The notes: a model not told the origin generated them from the letters alone. Positions 50,330-59,834 are shown, counted from the first letter of the stretch. The stretch: 64,000 nt of DNA from Intrasporangium oryzae NRRL B-24470 (GCF_000576595.1 NZ_AWSA01000019.1:1-64000), one strand, 5' to 3'. A program made the numbers and translations.

Positions 50330-51652
50330 TCAGGTGACGGCCCCGCGCTCGGCGAACTCGGGGCGCTCGTACTCGCGGCCGTCGAGCACGGCCTGGACGT
50401 GGGCGGCCGCGTTGACCGCGTCGACGTGCGTCACGTAGAGCGGGGCGAAACCGAGCCGGATGATGTCGGGCTCGCGGAAGTCGCCGATGACGCCACGGGC
50501 GATGAGCGCCTGGACGACCGCGAACGCCTGCGGATGGCGAAGCGAGACCTGCGACCCCCGTCGGTCCGGGTCACGCGGCGTCGCGAGGGGCAGGTCGACG
50601 CCGAGCGCGTCGAGCGCGCCGATGAAGGCCTCCGTCACGGAGAGGGACTGGGCGCGCACCTGGGCCGGCTCGAGCCCGTCGTATGCCGTCAGGGCCGCCT
50701 CGAGCGCGAGCATCGAGATCAGTGGGGGCGTGCCGACCCGACCGCGCGCGATCCCCTCGGCCGGCGCGTAGCTCGGGCCCATCTCGAACGGCCGGGCGTG
50801 GCCGTGCCAGCCGGTGAGCGGCTGGTCGAAGTCGGCGAGGTGGCGCTGGGCGACGTAGAGGAACGCCGGCGCGCCGGGGCCGCCGTTGAGGTACTTGTAG
50901 CCGCAGCCCACGGCGAGGTCGGCCCCGCCGGCGTCGAGATCGACCTCCATGGCGCCGGCTGAGTGGCAGAGGTCCCAGCAGGCGAGGGCCCCCACGGCGT
51001 GGGCGGCCTCGGTGATCGAGACGAGGTCCCACTTCTCACCGGTTCGGTAGTCGACCTGCGAGTAGGACGCGAGCGCGAGGCTGTCGCCGGCCTCGTGGAT
51101 CGCCCGGACGGCGTCGCGCGGGTGCACGCGTCGGACCTCGAGCCCGGCGAGCCGTGCCGCGGAGTCGGTCATGTAGAGGTCCGTCGGGAAGGAGTCGGGG
51201 TCCGTCAGCACCACGGTGCGGCCCGGCCGCAGTCGCGCAGCACCCATGAGGGCCTTGAAGAGGTTGACCGACGTGGAGTCGGTGACGACGATCTGGCCGG
51301 TTGCGGCGCCGACGAGGCGTCCCAGGGCGTCGCCGATGCGGGTCGGGGCGCCCCACCAGTCGGCCTCGTTCCACGACCGGATGAGACGCTCACCCCACTG
51401 GCGCTCGAGCACGTCGTGGACGACCTCCGTGACGGCCGTCGGCAGCGCGCCGAGCGAGTTGCCGTCGAGGTAGATGACACCCTCGGGCAGCGTGAACCGG
51501 TCGCGGATCCCGGAGAGCGGCGCGTTCGCGTCGAGGTCGGCGGCCCGGGACAGGAGGTCGTCGAGGACGTGGCCGCCGGGCTGCTCCGGTGAGTGGCCGG
51601 GTGAGTGGTCGAACGTGTGGTCGAGGGTGTGGTCGCGGGCGTCGGTGCTCAT
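50330..51652 (-). CDS. kynU: Kynureninase
   Basis: The 440-residue PLP enzyme shows VIYLDGNSLGALPTAVTEVV, VVTDSTSVNLFKALMGAARL, ACWDLCHSAGAMEVDLDAGG, the PLP lysine in AVGCGYKYLNGGPGAPAFLY, and WHGHARPFEMGP. It cleaves L-kynurenine to anthranilate and alanine. Before the core there is a His/Asp-rich stretch (DHTLDHTFDHSPGHSP). No tryptophan dioxygenase gene is in the window, although kynA and kynU are often paired. A TACGGT box seven bases before the ATG at 51652 supports that start. It is inverted relative to the surrounding core genes. Confidence 0.92.
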   Translation of the reverse strand: MSTDARDHTLDHTFDHSPGHSPEQPGGHVLDDLLSRAADLDANAPLSGIRDRFTLPEGVIYLDGNSLGALPTAVTEVVHDVLERQWGERLIRSWNEADWWGAPTRIGDALGRLVGAATGQIVVTDSTSVNLFKALMGAARLRPGRTVVLTDPDSFPTDLYMTDSAARLAGLEVRRVHPRDAVRAIHEAGDSLALASYSQVDYRTGEKWDLVSITEAAHAVGALACWDLCHSAGAMEVDLDAGGADLAVGCGYKYLNGGPGAPAFLYVAQRHLADFDQPLTGWHGHARPFEMGPSYAPAEGIARGRVGTPPLISMLALEAALTAYDGLEPAQVRAQSLSVTEAFIGALDALGVDLPLATPRDPDRRGSQVSLRHPQAFAVVQALIARGVIGDFREPDIIRLGFAPLYVTHVDAVNAAAHVQAVLDGREYERPEFAERGAVT

Positions 51653-51659
51653 GGTCCGG

Positions 51660-51665
51660 ACCGTA
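51660..51665 (-). promoter_or_regulatory. -10 box TACGGT, leaderless promoter of kynU
   Basis: On the minus strand TACGGT ends seven bases before the ATG at 51652, and no ribosome binding site is seen. Confidence 0.45.
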
Positions 51666-51778
51666 TCGCGACCCGATTCGGCCTCGTCAGTGCTTGGACG
51701 ACACGCCATCGCGGCTCATCGATGCTTGCTGGGCATGGTTCCGACGGGGTCACGGTGAGGGCTCGCGTGGCCCCCGCC

Positions 51779-51784
51779 TAGGCT
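51779..51784 (+). promoter_or_regulatory. -10 box TAGGCT, leaderless promoter of pdxT
   Basis: TAGGCT lies seven bases before GTG 51792. It gives pdxT its own promoter, which fits its separation from pdxS. Confidence 0.5.
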
Positions 51785-51791
51785 GTGGCGC

Positions 51792-52403
51792 GTGATGAGC
51801 AGTCCCCGCATCGGCGTCCTCGCCGTTCAGGGCGACGTGCGCGAGCACGTCGCCGCACTTCGTGACCTCGGCGCCGAGGCGACGACCGTCCGCCGCCCGG
51901 AGGAGGTCGAGTCGATCGACGGTCTCGTCATCCCGGGAGGGGAGTCGACGGTCATGGACAAGCTCGTCCGGGCGTTCGACCTCCAGGAGCCGCTCAAGCG
52001 CAGGCTCGCCGAGGGCATGCCCGCCTACGGGTCGTGCGCCGGGATGATCATGCTCGCCGACCGGATCGCCGATGCCCGCCCCGACCAGCAGACCCTCGGC
52101 GGCCTCGACATCACGGTGCGCCGCAACGCCTTCGGGCGCCAGGTCGACTCCTTCGAGCAGGACCTCGACTACGTCGGACTCGAGGGCACCGTGCACGCCG
52201 TGTTCATCCGCGCCCCGTGGGTCGAGGAGGCGGGGGAGTGCGTCGAGGTGCTCGCTCGGGTGAGCGAGGGTCCGGCCGCCGGTAGGATCGTCGCGGTTCG
52301 GCAGGGCAGCATCATGGCGACGTCGTTCCACCCCGAGGTGGTGGGAGGCGACCGCAGGATCCACGCCGAGTTCGTCAAGATCGTCAGTCAGCACCGCCGG
52401 TGA
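51792..52403 (+). CDS. pdxT: Pyridoxal 5'-phosphate synthase glutaminase subunit PdxT
   Basis: The 203-residue class I glutaminase has [32 protein letters not shown], the nucleophile Cys82 in [24 protein letters not shown] and the His-Glu pair in SFHPEV. It feeds ammonia to PdxS. The start is GTG 51792 or ATG 51795; the position of the -10 box favours GTG. The gene is followed after 35 bases by yebC, as in other actinobacteria. Confidence 0.95.
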   Translation: MMSSPRIGVLAVQGDVREHVAALRDLGAEATTVRRPEEVESIDGLVIPGGESTVMDKLVRAFDLQEPLKRRLAEGMPAYGSCAGMIMLADRIADARPDQQTLGGLDITVRRNAFGRQVDSFEQDLDYVGLEGTVHAVFIRAPWVEEAGECVEVLARVSEGPAAGRIVAVRQGSIMATSFHPEVVGGDRRIHAEFVKIVSQHRR

Positions 52404-52438
52404 CGCGCCGACGGAAACCGGAACGCGAGGGAACCTGA

Positions 52439-53197
52439 ATGAGCGGCCACTCCAAATGGGCCACCACGAAGCACAAGAAGGCTGCCATCGACGCCAAACG
52501 CGGCAAGCTCTTCGCCAAGCTCATCAAGAACATCGAGGTCGCGGCCCGTTCGGGCGGCGGTGACCCCGCCGGTAACCCCACGCTCTACGACGCGATCCAG
52601 AAGGCCAAGAAGACGTCGGTCCCCAACGACAACATCGACCGAGCCGTCAAGCGCGGCTCCGGGGCCGAGGCCGGTGGCGCCGACTGGCAGACGATCATGT
52701 ACGAGGGCTACGCGCCCAACGGCGTCGCCCTGCTCATCGAGTGCCTCACCGACAACCGCAACCGGGCCGCGGCCGAGGTCCGCACGGCCCTGACCCGCAA
52801 CGGCGGTCAGCTGGCCGACCCGGGGTCGGTCGCCTACGTCTTCAACCGCAAGGGCGTCGTCATCGTGCCCAAGGGCGACCAGAGCGAGGACGACATCCTC
52901 GAGGTCGTCCTCGACGCGGGCGCCGAGGAGGTCAACGACAACGGCGACACGTGGGAGATCGTCTCCGAGGCGAGCGACTTCGTCGCGGTCCGAAAGGCCG
53001 TCCAGGAGGCCGGCATCGACTACGAGTCGGCCGAGGCCTCGTTCGTGCCCAACCTGCAGGTGCCGCTCGACCTCGACGGCGCCAAGAAGATGATCCGGGT
53101 CATCGAGGCCCTCGAGGACAGCGACGACGTCCAGAACGTCTACGCCAACGGCGACATCCCCGACGACGTCCTCGCCCAGCTCGAGGACGAGGACTGA
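52439..53197 (+). CDS. yebC: YebC/PmpR family regulator or translation factor
   Basis: The 252-residue protein begins with the invariant [20 protein letters not shown] and continues with [37 protein letters not shown] and the acidic C-terminal half ([29 protein letters not shown]). The family was described as a DNA-binding regulator; recent work links it to relief of ribosome stalling. AGGGAAC precedes the ATG. It stands between pdxT and ruvC, its usual place. Confidence 0.95.
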   Translation: MSGHSKWATTKHKKAAIDAKRGKLFAKLIKNIEVAARSGGGDPAGNPTLYDAIQKAKKTSVPNDNIDRAVKRGSGAEAGGADWQTIMYEGYAPNGVALLIECLTDNRNRAAAEVRTALTRNGGQLADPGSVAYVFNRKGVVIVPKGDQSEDDILEVVLDAGAEEVNDNGDTWEIVSEASDFVAVRKAVQEAGIDYESAEASFVPNLQVPLDLDGAKKMIRVIEALEDSDDVQNVYANGDIPDDVLAQLEDED

Positions 53198-53224
53198 CCG
53201 ACGGGTCGCGCCGTCCGGGCTCAC

Positions 53225-53255
53225 GGGAGGCACGCCGCGTGACGGCGTGCCTCCC
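53225..53255 (+). terminator. Intrinsic terminator of yebC
   Basis: GGGAGGCACGCCG pairs perfectly with CGGCGTGCCTCCC around CGTGA, 28 bases after the stop. The following TGCCTTTGCC is mildly T-rich. Confidence 0.8.
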
Positions 53256-53276
53256 TGCCTTTGCCTGGAGGGCGGA

Positions 53277-53282
53277 TACGGT
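53277..53282 (+). promoter_or_regulatory. Possible -10 box of the ruvCAB operon
   Basis: TACGGT lies between the yebC terminator and ruvC. It would give a leader of about 44 bases that includes the strong AGGAGG at 53321. No convincing -35 was seen. Confidence 0.35.
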
Positions 53283-53332
53283 GGAGCCGAACACCTGTTC
53301 GGATCCACGTTCGCCGACCCAGGAGGTATGCC

Positions 53333-53938
53333 GTGCGCGTCCTCGCCGTTGACCCCGGCCTCACGCGCTGCGGCGTCGGCGTCGTCGACGGCGTCCCGGG
53401 CCGCCGGCTCACCCTCGTCGACGTCGGCGTGATCCGGACCCCTTCGGGGGACCCGACCCCCAAACGGCTCGTCGCCGTCGAGGACGAGATGCGCCAGTGG
53501 TTCGCCCGGCACCGGCCCGAGGCCGTCGCGATCGAGCGTGTCTTCGCCGACACCAACGTCTCGACCGTGATGGGCACCGCCCAGGTCACGGGCATCGTCA
53601 TGATCATCGCCGAGCGGCTCGGCCTCCCGGTCACCCTCCACACGCCGACCGAGGTCAAGGCCGCCGTCAGCGGGAGCGGGCGAGCCGGCAAGGCCCAGGT
53701 GACGGCGATGGTGACCCACCTGCTCGGGCTCGAGCACGCCCCCAAACCCGCCGACGCGGCCGACGCCCTCGCGCTCGCCATCTGCCACGTCTGGCGCGGC
53801 GGCACCCAGAACCGGTTCGCGGAGGCGGCGGCCGCTCTCGGCAGCCCGCCGAGCGGCATACCCTCGAGGGCCCCGCGCCACGGCGCGACCGGCCGTCCCG
53901 TCCCGAACCGCGCCAACCCTGGAGCCTTCCCGCGATGA
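53333..53938 (+). CDS. ruvC: Holliday junction endonuclease RuvC
   Basis: The 201-residue resolvase has catalytic Asp7 in [11 protein letters not shown], Glu68 in [15 protein letters not shown], and the paired acids Asp141 and Asp144 in [15 protein letters not shown]. It cuts Holliday junctions processed by RuvAB. GTG 53333 is chosen because AGGAGG lies six bases before it and the RuvC fold begins at once. The spacer is occupied by a GTATGCC word, which creates an out-of-frame ATG at 53328. The C-terminal tail of about 40 residues is Pro/Arg-rich. The gene overlaps ruvA at ATGA. Confidence 0.94.
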   Translation: MRVLAVDPGLTRCGVGVVDGVPGRRLTLVDVGVIRTPSGDPTPKRLVAVEDEMRQWFARHRPEAVAIERVFADTNVSTVMGTAQVTGIVMIIAERLGLPVTLHTPTEVKAAVSGSGRAGKAQVTAMVTHLLGLEHAPKPADAADALALAICHVWRGGTQNRFAEAAAALGSPPSGIPSRAPRHGATGRPVPNRANPGAFPR

Positions 53939-54537
53939 TCGCCTCGCTCTCCGGAACCGTCCTCAAGGCCGGCCTCGACTCCGTCGTCCTCGGCGTCGGG
54001 GGAGTCGGCCTGCTCGTCCACACGACTCCGGCCACAGCGGCCTCCGTCCGCCCCGGCCAACCCGCCGACCTGGCGACGTCTCTCGTCGTCCGCGAGGACT
54101 CCCTCACGCTCTATGGCTTCGCCACCGACGACGAGAAGCACGTCTTCGAGACCGTCCAGACCGTCTCGGGTGTCGGCCCGCGCCTCGCCCTCGCGCTCCT
54201 CGCCGTCCACTCACCCGAGGCGGTGCGCGCGGCCCTCGGCGGCGGCGATATCGCAGCCCTGACCAAGGTCCCGGGCATCGGCCGGAAGGGCGCCGAGCGC
54301 CTCGTGCTCGAGCTGCGCGACAAGCTGGGCGTCCTGCCGGGCGCGCCCGGACAGCCGGCCCCGAGCGTCGAGTCGGACGGAGAGGTCTGGCGCGAGCAGG
54401 TCCGCGAGGCCCTCGTCGGCCTCGGCTGGACCGTCCGGCAGGCCGACGACGCCCTCGACAAGGTCGCGCCCAAGGCCGCCGAGGGCGCTGGCGTCTCCGC
54501 GCTGCTCCGGGCAGCGCTCCAGGAGCTCGGGCGATGA
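53935..54537 (+). CDS. ruvA: Holliday junction branch migration protein RuvA
   Basis: The 200-residue protein has the N-terminal OB-fold ([47 protein letters not shown]), the helix-hairpin-helix pairs [20 protein letters not shown] and [20 protein letters not shown], and the C-terminal three-helix domain [20 protein letters not shown] that contacts RuvB. It binds four-way junctions. Both ends overlap neighbouring genes by four bases. Confidence 0.96.
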   Translation: MIASLSGTVLKAGLDSVVLGVGGVGLLVHTTPATAASVRPGQPADLATSLVVREDSLTLYGFATDDEKHVFETVQTVSGVGPRLALALLAVHSPEAVRAALGGGDIAALTKVPGIGRKGAERLVLELRDKLGVLPGAPGQPAPSVESDGEVWREQVREALVGLGWTVRQADDALDKVAPKAAEGAGVSALLRAALQELGR

Positions 54538-55664
54538 CGGCCGGCTGGTCCGACGCCGGGGCCGGGCGAGACGAGGGGTGGGCGGACGGCTCCTTCGACG
54601 CCACGGCGCGCATCGTCGACGCGGGCAGCGACACCGACGAGCGGCAGGTCGAGGCGGCCCTGCGGCCCAAGCGCCTCGAGGACTTCCCGGGCCAGACCAG
54701 GGTCCGTGAGCAGCTGGGGCTCGTCCTCAAGGCGGCGCGGCGCCGGGGCACCCCGCCCGACCACGTCCTCCTCTCGGGCCCGCCGGGGCTCGGCAAGACG
54801 ACGCTCGCGATGATCGTCGCGAGCGAGCTCGAGCAGCCGATCCGCATCACGTCCGGGCCGGCGATCCAGCACGCGGGCGACCTTGCCTCGGTCCTCTCGT
54901 CCCTGGCAGAGGGCGAGGTCCTCTTCCTCGACGAGATCCACCGCATGTCCCGGTCCGCCGAGGAGATGCTCTACCTCGCCATGGAGGACTTCCGAGTCGA
55001 TGTCATCATCGGCAAGGGCCCGGGCGCCACGGCCATCCCGCTCGAGCTACCGCCGTTCACCGTCGTCGGGGCGACGACCCGAGCCGGCCTGCTGCCCGCC
55101 CCGCTCCGCGACCGGTTCGGCTTCACCGGGCACCTCGACTACTACGCCGCCGCCGACCTCGTCACGATCCTCCATCGGTCCGCACGCCTGCTCGGGCTCG
55201 AGGCGGACGAGGACGGCATCGCCGAGATCGCCCTGCGCAGCCGCGGCACCCCCCGCATCGCCAACCGGCTGCTGCGCCGCGTGCGGGACTGGGCCCAGGT
55301 CCACGGCGAGGACCGCGTGACCCACATCGCCGCCCGCCGCGCGCTCGAGCTCTTCGACGTCGACGAGCGTGGGCTCGACCGGCTCGACCGCGCCGTCCTC
55401 GAAGCGCTCTGCCGGCGGTTCAACGGTGGCCCGGTCGGCCTCTCGACGCTGGCCGTCGCGGTGGGGGAGGAGCCCGACACCGTCGAGACGGTCGCCGAGC
55501 CCTACCTCGTCCGGGAGGGCTTCATGATCCGGACGCCGCGCGGCCGTGCAGCCTCGGGCCTGGCCTGGGAACACCTCGGCCTCACCCCGCCCCTCGACGC
55601 CCAGTCGATGTGGTCGGCCACCCTGCCGATCGACGACGCGGGTGGTGGACGGTTCGAGGGCTGA
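54534..55664 (+). CDS. ruvB: Holliday junction helicase RuvB
   Basis: The 376-residue AAA+ ATPase has [20 protein letters not shown], Walker [10 protein letters not shown] at 82-90, Walker [29 protein letters not shown] with the arginine finger, and the C-terminal winged helix [20 protein letters not shown]. An extra acidic N-terminus of about 35 residues precedes the core. It drives branch migration with RuvA. Confidence 0.96.
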   Translation: MTAGWSDAGAGRDEGWADGSFDATARIVDAGSDTDERQVEAALRPKRLEDFPGQTRVREQLGLVLKAARRRGTPPDHVLLSGPPGLGKTTLAMIVASELEQPIRITSGPAIQHAGDLASVLSSLAEGEVLFLDEIHRMSRSAEEMLYLAMEDFRVDVIIGKGPGATAIPLELPPFTVVGATTRAGLLPAPLRDRFGFTGHLDYYAAADLVTILHRSARLLGLEADEDGIAEIALRSRGTPRIANRLLRRVRDWAQVHGEDRVTHIAARRALELFDVDERGLDRLDRAVLEALCRRFNGGPVGLSTLAVAVGEEPDTVETVAEPYLVREGFMIRTPRGRAASGLAWEHLGLTPPLDAQSMWSATLPIDDAGGGRFEG

Positions 55665-55738
55665 CGGCCCGGACCCGACGATCGCCCAACTGCGGCCAAA
55701 ACGTGACCCAGCCGTGCGGCATACGGCGTTGTCTTGGT

Positions 55739-55767
55739 CTGACAAACGTCCGCACCGCACGTAGACT
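55739..55767 (+). promoter_or_regulatory. Promoter of the yajC-secD-secF-apt operon
   Basis: CTGACA at 55739 and TAGACT at 55762 are separated by exactly 17 bases, close to the vegetative sigma consensus. The expected leader is about 115 bases. A CGGCATACGG word lies just upstream at 55717. Confidence 0.65.
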
Positions 55768-55889
55768 CCTGCGGGCACCACCGCCGCTGCCGCGGCACTT
55801 TCCGGTGCCACCGGTCGTTGACGCGACATCCACAACCCTGTGCTGGGTCGCGCGCTGCCCGGAACGAAGACCGAAGGACTGAATTGTTG

Positions 55890-56243
55890 ATGGGAACGAT
55901 CGGGACCCTGGCCCCCGCGGCGACCTCCTCGTCGGGAGCGGGCGGGCTGCTCATCCTCGCTCTGCCGCTGCTCCTCATCGGGTGGCTCTTCTGGACCAAC
56001 AGCCGTCGCGTCAGGCAGATGCGCTCCTTCAGCGAGTCGCTCAACGTCGGTGACCAGGTCGTGACCTCCTCGGGCATCTTCGGCACGATCCGCCAGCTCG
56101 ACGCCTCGACCGCCTGGCTCGAGGTCTCCGAGGGCACCATCATCCGGTTCGACCGGCGCGCCCTCGCCATGAAGCAGGCCGAGGTCGCCTCGAGCCCGGC
56201 CACGAGCGAGGGGTCGACCGAGGCCCCCGAGACCGGTCAGTGA
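55890..56243 (+). CDS. yajC: Sec translocon accessory protein YajC
   Basis: The 117-residue protein has one N-terminal membrane helix (GGLLILALPLLLIGWLFWTN) followed by the YajC core RRVRQMRSFSESLNVGDQVV, TSSGIFGTIRQLD and VSEGTIIRFDRRAL. It associates with SecDF at the membrane. ATG 55890 follows AAGGACTG; two TTG codons just upstream are alternative starts. It overlaps secD by four bases at GTGA. Confidence 0.92.
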   Translation: MGTIGTLAPAATSSSGAGGLLILALPLLLIGWLFWTNSRRVRQMRSFSESLNVGDQVVTSSGIFGTIRQLDASTAWLEVSEGTIIRFDRRALAMKQAEVASSPATSEGSTEAPETGQ

Positions 56244-58138
56244 GTCGACACGTGGCACGCAGCAGCACCCGCACGTCAGCAGTCCGCAGCCTTCTCGCGC
56301 TCCTCGTCATCATCCTCGGGCTCGGCGCCCTCGCCGGCGGCCTCAAGGTCTGGAGCGACGGGCAGCTGACGCCGCGCCTCGGCCTCGACCTCCAGGGCGG
56401 CACGGAGATGGTCCTCGAGCCCTCCCTCGTCGGCAACGAGCAGGTCACGCCGGGCCAGGTCAACCAGGCCGTCGACATCATCCGCCAGCGCATCGACGCC
56501 AACGGCGTCTCCGAGGCGGAGATCGCGACCCAGGGCGGCCGCAACATCGTCGTCTCGATCCCCGGCACGCCCTCGCAGGAGCAGCTCGACGCGATCCGCA
56601 AGCCCTCCCAGCTGCGGTTCCGCGCCGTCTTCGTCCAGGCGCTCGGCAGCTCGCCGGCTGCGGCCCAGCCCTCCGGCACGCCTACGACGACCCCGACCGG
56701 CACCCCGACCGGCACGGCCACGGGAACCGCGACCGGCACCCCGTCGGCGACGACCCCGGCGCCCAGCACGACGGCCGCCAACGGTGTCGTGCCCGACGCC
56801 TTCAGCGCGGCGACGACCCCGGCGCCGACCCCGACCGCCTCCGGCGCCGCGACTCCGGCGACCGGCGCCACGCCGACCGCCACGCCGACGGCACCGACGT
56901 CCGCCGAGCAGGAGGCCGCCATCAAGGCCCAGGCCCTGCAGGGCCTGACCGGCCTCGGCTGGGACAAGGCCAAGGCAGAGGCCGCCGCTGCGAAGGTCGC
57001 CAAGGACTACGTCGCCCTCGACTGCAGCGTCCCCGGCGCCGTCGACAAGATCGTCGACGACCCCGCCCAGCCGTTGGCCACGTGCAGCGACGACCGCACC
57101 ACGAAGTACGTCCTCGGCCCGGTCGAGATCGACGGCAGCCAGATCGCCGACGCCACGAGCGGATTCCAGCCCGGCCCCAACGGCCAGCCCACCTCCATCG
57201 TCGAGGTCGCCCTCTCGTTCAAGGACGCCGGGAAGGCCAAGTTCGCCGAGGTCACCAAGCGCCTCTACGGCATGCAGGGCCAGCCCCCGATGGACCAGTT
57301 CGCCGTCGTGCTCGACAAGTCCGTCATCACGGCCCCGCAGGCCCGCGCCGTCATCACCGACGGCCGCGCCTCGATCACCGGCTCGTTCACGATCGACTCG
57401 GCGAAGGCCCTCGCGCAGCAGCTGAAGTTCGGTGCCCTGCCGATCTCGTTCAAGCTGCAGACGCAGGACAACATCACGCCCCAGCTCGGTGAGGAGCAGC
57501 TCAAGCTCGGCCTGCTCGCCGGCCTCATCGGCCTGATCCTCGTCGTCATCTACTCGATGTTCCAGTACCGCGCCCTCGGGTTCGTCACCGTCGTCTCGCT
57601 CCTCGTCGCGTCGCTGATGACCTACCTCGCCGTGACGGTGCTCGGGACGACGCACGGCTTCCGCCTGACCATGGCCGGTGTCACCGGTCTCATCGTCGCC
57701 ATCGGTGTCACCGCCGACAGCTTCATCGTCTACTTCGAGCGCATCCGCGACGAGGTCCGTGACGGGCGACCCCTCGTCGCCGCCGTCGAGACCGGCTGGA
57801 AGCGCGCCCGACGCACGATCATCGCCGCCGACACGGTCAACTTCATCGCGGCCCTCGTGCTCTACCTGCTCGCGTCGAGCAACGTCCGTGGCTTCGCGTT
57901 CACCCTCGGGCTCACGACGATCATCGACCTCGTGGTCGTCATCCTCTTCACCCACCCGACGGTCCAGCTGCTGGCCCGCACGGAGTTCTTCGGTGGCGGC
58001 CACAAGTGGTCGGGTCTCGACCCCGAGCGCCTCGGCGCCAAGGAGAGCCCCCGCTACCGCGGCCGCGGCCAGTTCGGCAATCCGGCGCCGGTTGCGACGC
58101 GTTCGGCCCGTCTCGCCGAGGGGAAGGCCCAGGCATGA
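56240..58138 (+). CDS. secD: Protein translocase subunit SecD
   Basis: The 632-residue membrane protein has LTPRLGLDLQGGTEMVLEPS, INDIRQRIDANGVSEAEI-type P1 sequences, then after the insert QFAVVLDKSVITAPQARAVI, and five C-terminal membrane helices with LIVAIGVTADSFIVYFERIR and DEVRDGRP. Residues of about 138-222 are an insertion of Thr, Pro, Ala and Gly with PTGTPTGTA-type repeats inside the first periplasmic domain. SecDF uses the proton gradient to pull exported proteins out. It starts at GTG and ends at an ATGA overlap with secF. Confidence 0.95.
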   Translation: MSRHVARSSTRTSAVRSLLALLVIILGLGALAGGLKVWSDGQLTPRLGLDLQGGTEMVLEPSLVGNEQVTPGQVNQAVDIIRQRIDANGVSEAEIATQGGRNIVVSIPGTPSQEQLDAIRKPSQLRFRAVFVQALGSSPAAAQPSGTPTTTPTGTPTGTATGTATGTPSATTPAPSTTAANGVVPDAFSAATTPAPTPTASGAATPATGATPTATPTAPTSAEQEAAIKAQALQGLTGLGWDKAKAEAAAAKVAKDYVALDCSVPGAVDKIVDDPAQPLATCSDDRTTKYVLGPVEIDGSQIADATSGFQPGPNGQPTSIVEVALSFKDAGKAKFAEVTKRLYGMQGQPPMDQFAVVLDKSVITAPQARAVITDGRASITGSFTIDSAKALAQQLKFGALPISFKLQTQDNITPQLGEEQLKLGLLAGLIGLILVVIYSMFQYRALGFVTVVSLLVASLMTYLAVTVLGTTHGFRLTMAGVTGLIVAIGVTADSFIVYFERIRDEVRDGRPLVAAVETGWKRARRTIIAADTVNFIAALVLYLLASSNVRGFAFTLGLTTIIDLVVVILFTHPTVQLLARTEFFGGGHKWSGLDPERLGAKESPRYRGRGQFGNPAPVATRSARLAEGKAQA

Positions 58139-59286
58139 TCAACTTCGCTCAGTTCGGCAACGACCTCTACACGGGCCGTCGCTCGATCGAATTCATCAAG
58201 CGGCAGAAGACGTGGTACGCCATCTCCGGCGTGCTCGTCGTCCTCGCCCTCGTCGGGATCTTCGTCAAGGGCCTCAACTTCGGCATCGAGTTCAGCGGCG
58301 GGTCGGAGTTCCGAGTCCAGGGCGTGAGCAACAGCCAGGGCTACGAGCAGAAGGCACAGACCGCCGTCAACGAGGCCGGCATCGGCGGCAACGTCGTCGC
58401 GACGATCGTCGGCCAGGACACCGTCCGGGTGCAGACCGAGGCCGCCTCGGAGAAGACCAACGAGGCCAAGACGGCCCTTGCGGAGGCGTTCGGCGTACCG
58501 GCCGGGCAGGTCAGCTCCTCGCTCATCGGCCCGAGCTGGGGTGAGACCGTCAGCCAGCAGGCGATCCGTGGCCTCATCGTCTTCCTCATCCTCGTCACCC
58601 TCGTCATGGCGCTCTACTTCCGGACCTGGAAGATGGCGGTCGCAGGCCTGGTGGCGCTGCTCCACGACCTCGTCATCACGGTCGGCATCTATGCCCTGTT
58701 CGGCTTCGAGATCACGCCCTCGTCGATGATCGGCTTCCTGACGATCCTCGGCTACTCGCTCTACGACACCGTCGTCGTCTTCGACAAGGTGCGCGAGAAC
58801 ACGGCCGAGGCCTTCAGGACCAAGCGGATGACCTACTCCGCCGCGGCCAACCTCGCCGTCAACCAGACCCTCGTCCGGTCGATCAACACGACGGTCGTCG
58901 CGCTGCTGCCCATCGCCGCGATCCTCGTCGTCGGGTTCACCGCGCTCGGCCCGGGCACGCTGCTCGACCTCGCCCTCGCGCTCTTCATCGGTATCGGGGT
59001 CGGCGCCTACTCGTCGATCTTCATCGCGACACCGCTCCTCGTCGACCTGCGTCGCAACGAGCCGGCCGTCAAGGCGCTCGACAAGTACGTCGCCCGCCAC
59101 GCGAAGGAGGCCGCCGTCGCCGGCGTCGACACCCGCGAGCCGGCGATCGTCGGCGCGGACGGCGCCGCGGTGGTCGAGGGTCAGCAGGCTGTCAGCCCGG
59201 CCGAGGCCGGCTACCGCCCGGTGCACAAGTACGCCCAGGCCGGTCCCCGCAACCAGCCCAAGCGGGCACCGAAGTCGAAGCGGTGA
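58135..59286 (+). CDS. secF: Protein translocase subunit SecF
   Basis: The 383-residue protein has LNFGIEFSGGSEFRVQGVSN, then six membrane helices with VITVGIYALFGFEITPSSMI, GFLTILGYSLYDTVVVFDKV, RENTAEAF and NQTLVRSINTTVVALLPIAA. The C-terminal 75 residues are soluble and Ala/Lys-rich. It works with SecD and YajC. The GTG start of apt overlaps its stop. Confidence 0.95.
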   Translation: MINFAQFGNDLYTGRRSIEFIKRQKTWYAISGVLVVLALVGIFVKGLNFGIEFSGGSEFRVQGVSNSQGYEQKAQTAVNEAGIGGNVVATIVGQDTVRVQTEAASEKTNEAKTALAEAFGVPAGQVSSSLIGPSWGETVSQQAIRGLIVFLILVTLVMALYFRTWKMAVAGLVALLHDLVITVGIYALFGFEITPSSMIGFLTILGYSLYDTVVVFDKVRENTAEAFRTKRMTYSAAANLAVNQTLVRSINTTVVALLPIAAILVVGFTALGPGTLLDLALALFIGIGVGAYSSIFIATPLLVDLRRNEPAVKALDKYVARHAKEAAVAGVDTREPAIVGADGAAVVEGQQAVSPAEAGYRPVHKYAQAGPRNQPKRAPKSKR

Positions 59287-59834
59287 CCGGCGTGGCCGAA
59301 CTCCACGCGGACGAGTCCGTCGCCGAGCTCGTCGCGAGCCGACTGCGTGACATCCCCGACTTCCCCAAGCCGGGGGTCCTCTTCAAGGACTTCACCCCGC
59401 TGATCGCGGACGGACCGGCCCTGGGTGCTCTCGTCAGGGACATCGCTGATCGCTACCGCGACCGCGTCGACGTCATCGTCGGGATCGAGGCGCGCGGCTT
59501 CATCCTCGGTGCAGCGGTCGCCTACGAGCTCGGGCTCGGGATGGTCCCCGTCCGGAAGGCGGGCAAGCTGCCGGGCGAGACGCTCCGCGAGTCCTACGCC
59601 CTCGAGTACGGCACGGCCGAGATCGAGGTGCACAACGACGCCTTCGAGGTGGGCCAGCGCGTACTCGTCATCGACGACGTCCTCGCCACCGGGGGGACCG
59701 CCGAGGCGGCCTGCTCGCTCGTCGAGCGGGCCGGAGCCGAGGTCGCCGCGATCGAGGTCGTCCTCGAGCTCGCCTTCCTCGACGGGCGGTCCCGTCTCGG
59801 TGACCGGACCGTCAACGCGATCCTCACGGTGTGA
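59283..59834 (+). CDS. apt: Adenine phosphoribosyltransferase
   Basis: The 183-residue protein has IPDFPKPGVLFKDFTPLIAD, VIVGIEARGFILGAAVAYEL, GMVPVRKAGKLPGET, LEYGTAEIEVHNDA and the PRPP motif VLVIDDVLATGGTAEAA. It salvages adenine to AMP. The gene is coupled to secF by GTGA and precedes rel, the common actinobacterial order. Confidence 0.95.
   Translation: MTGVAELHADESVAELVASRLRDIPDFPKPGVLFKDFTPLIADGPALGALVRDIADRYRDRVDVIVGIEARGFILGAAVAYELGLGMVPVRKAGKLPGETLRESYALEYGTAEIEVHNDAFEVGQRVLVIDDVLATGGTAEAACSLVERAGAEVAAIEVVLELAFLDGRSRLGDRTVNAILTV

Noticed and set aside
49372-50337. Single intact gene of 321 codons in the DUF4037 region
   Set aside because: Family similarity leaves this frame after GHLLERRWPP and continues in two other frames, so the remaining 130 codons are out-of-frame reading.
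50330-51652. kynU as a foreign insertion together with the DUF4037 fragment
   Set aside because: Copy B ends before kynU and no third palindromic copy lies beyond it. Composition looks like the rest of the window, so common origin with the cassette cannot be claimed.
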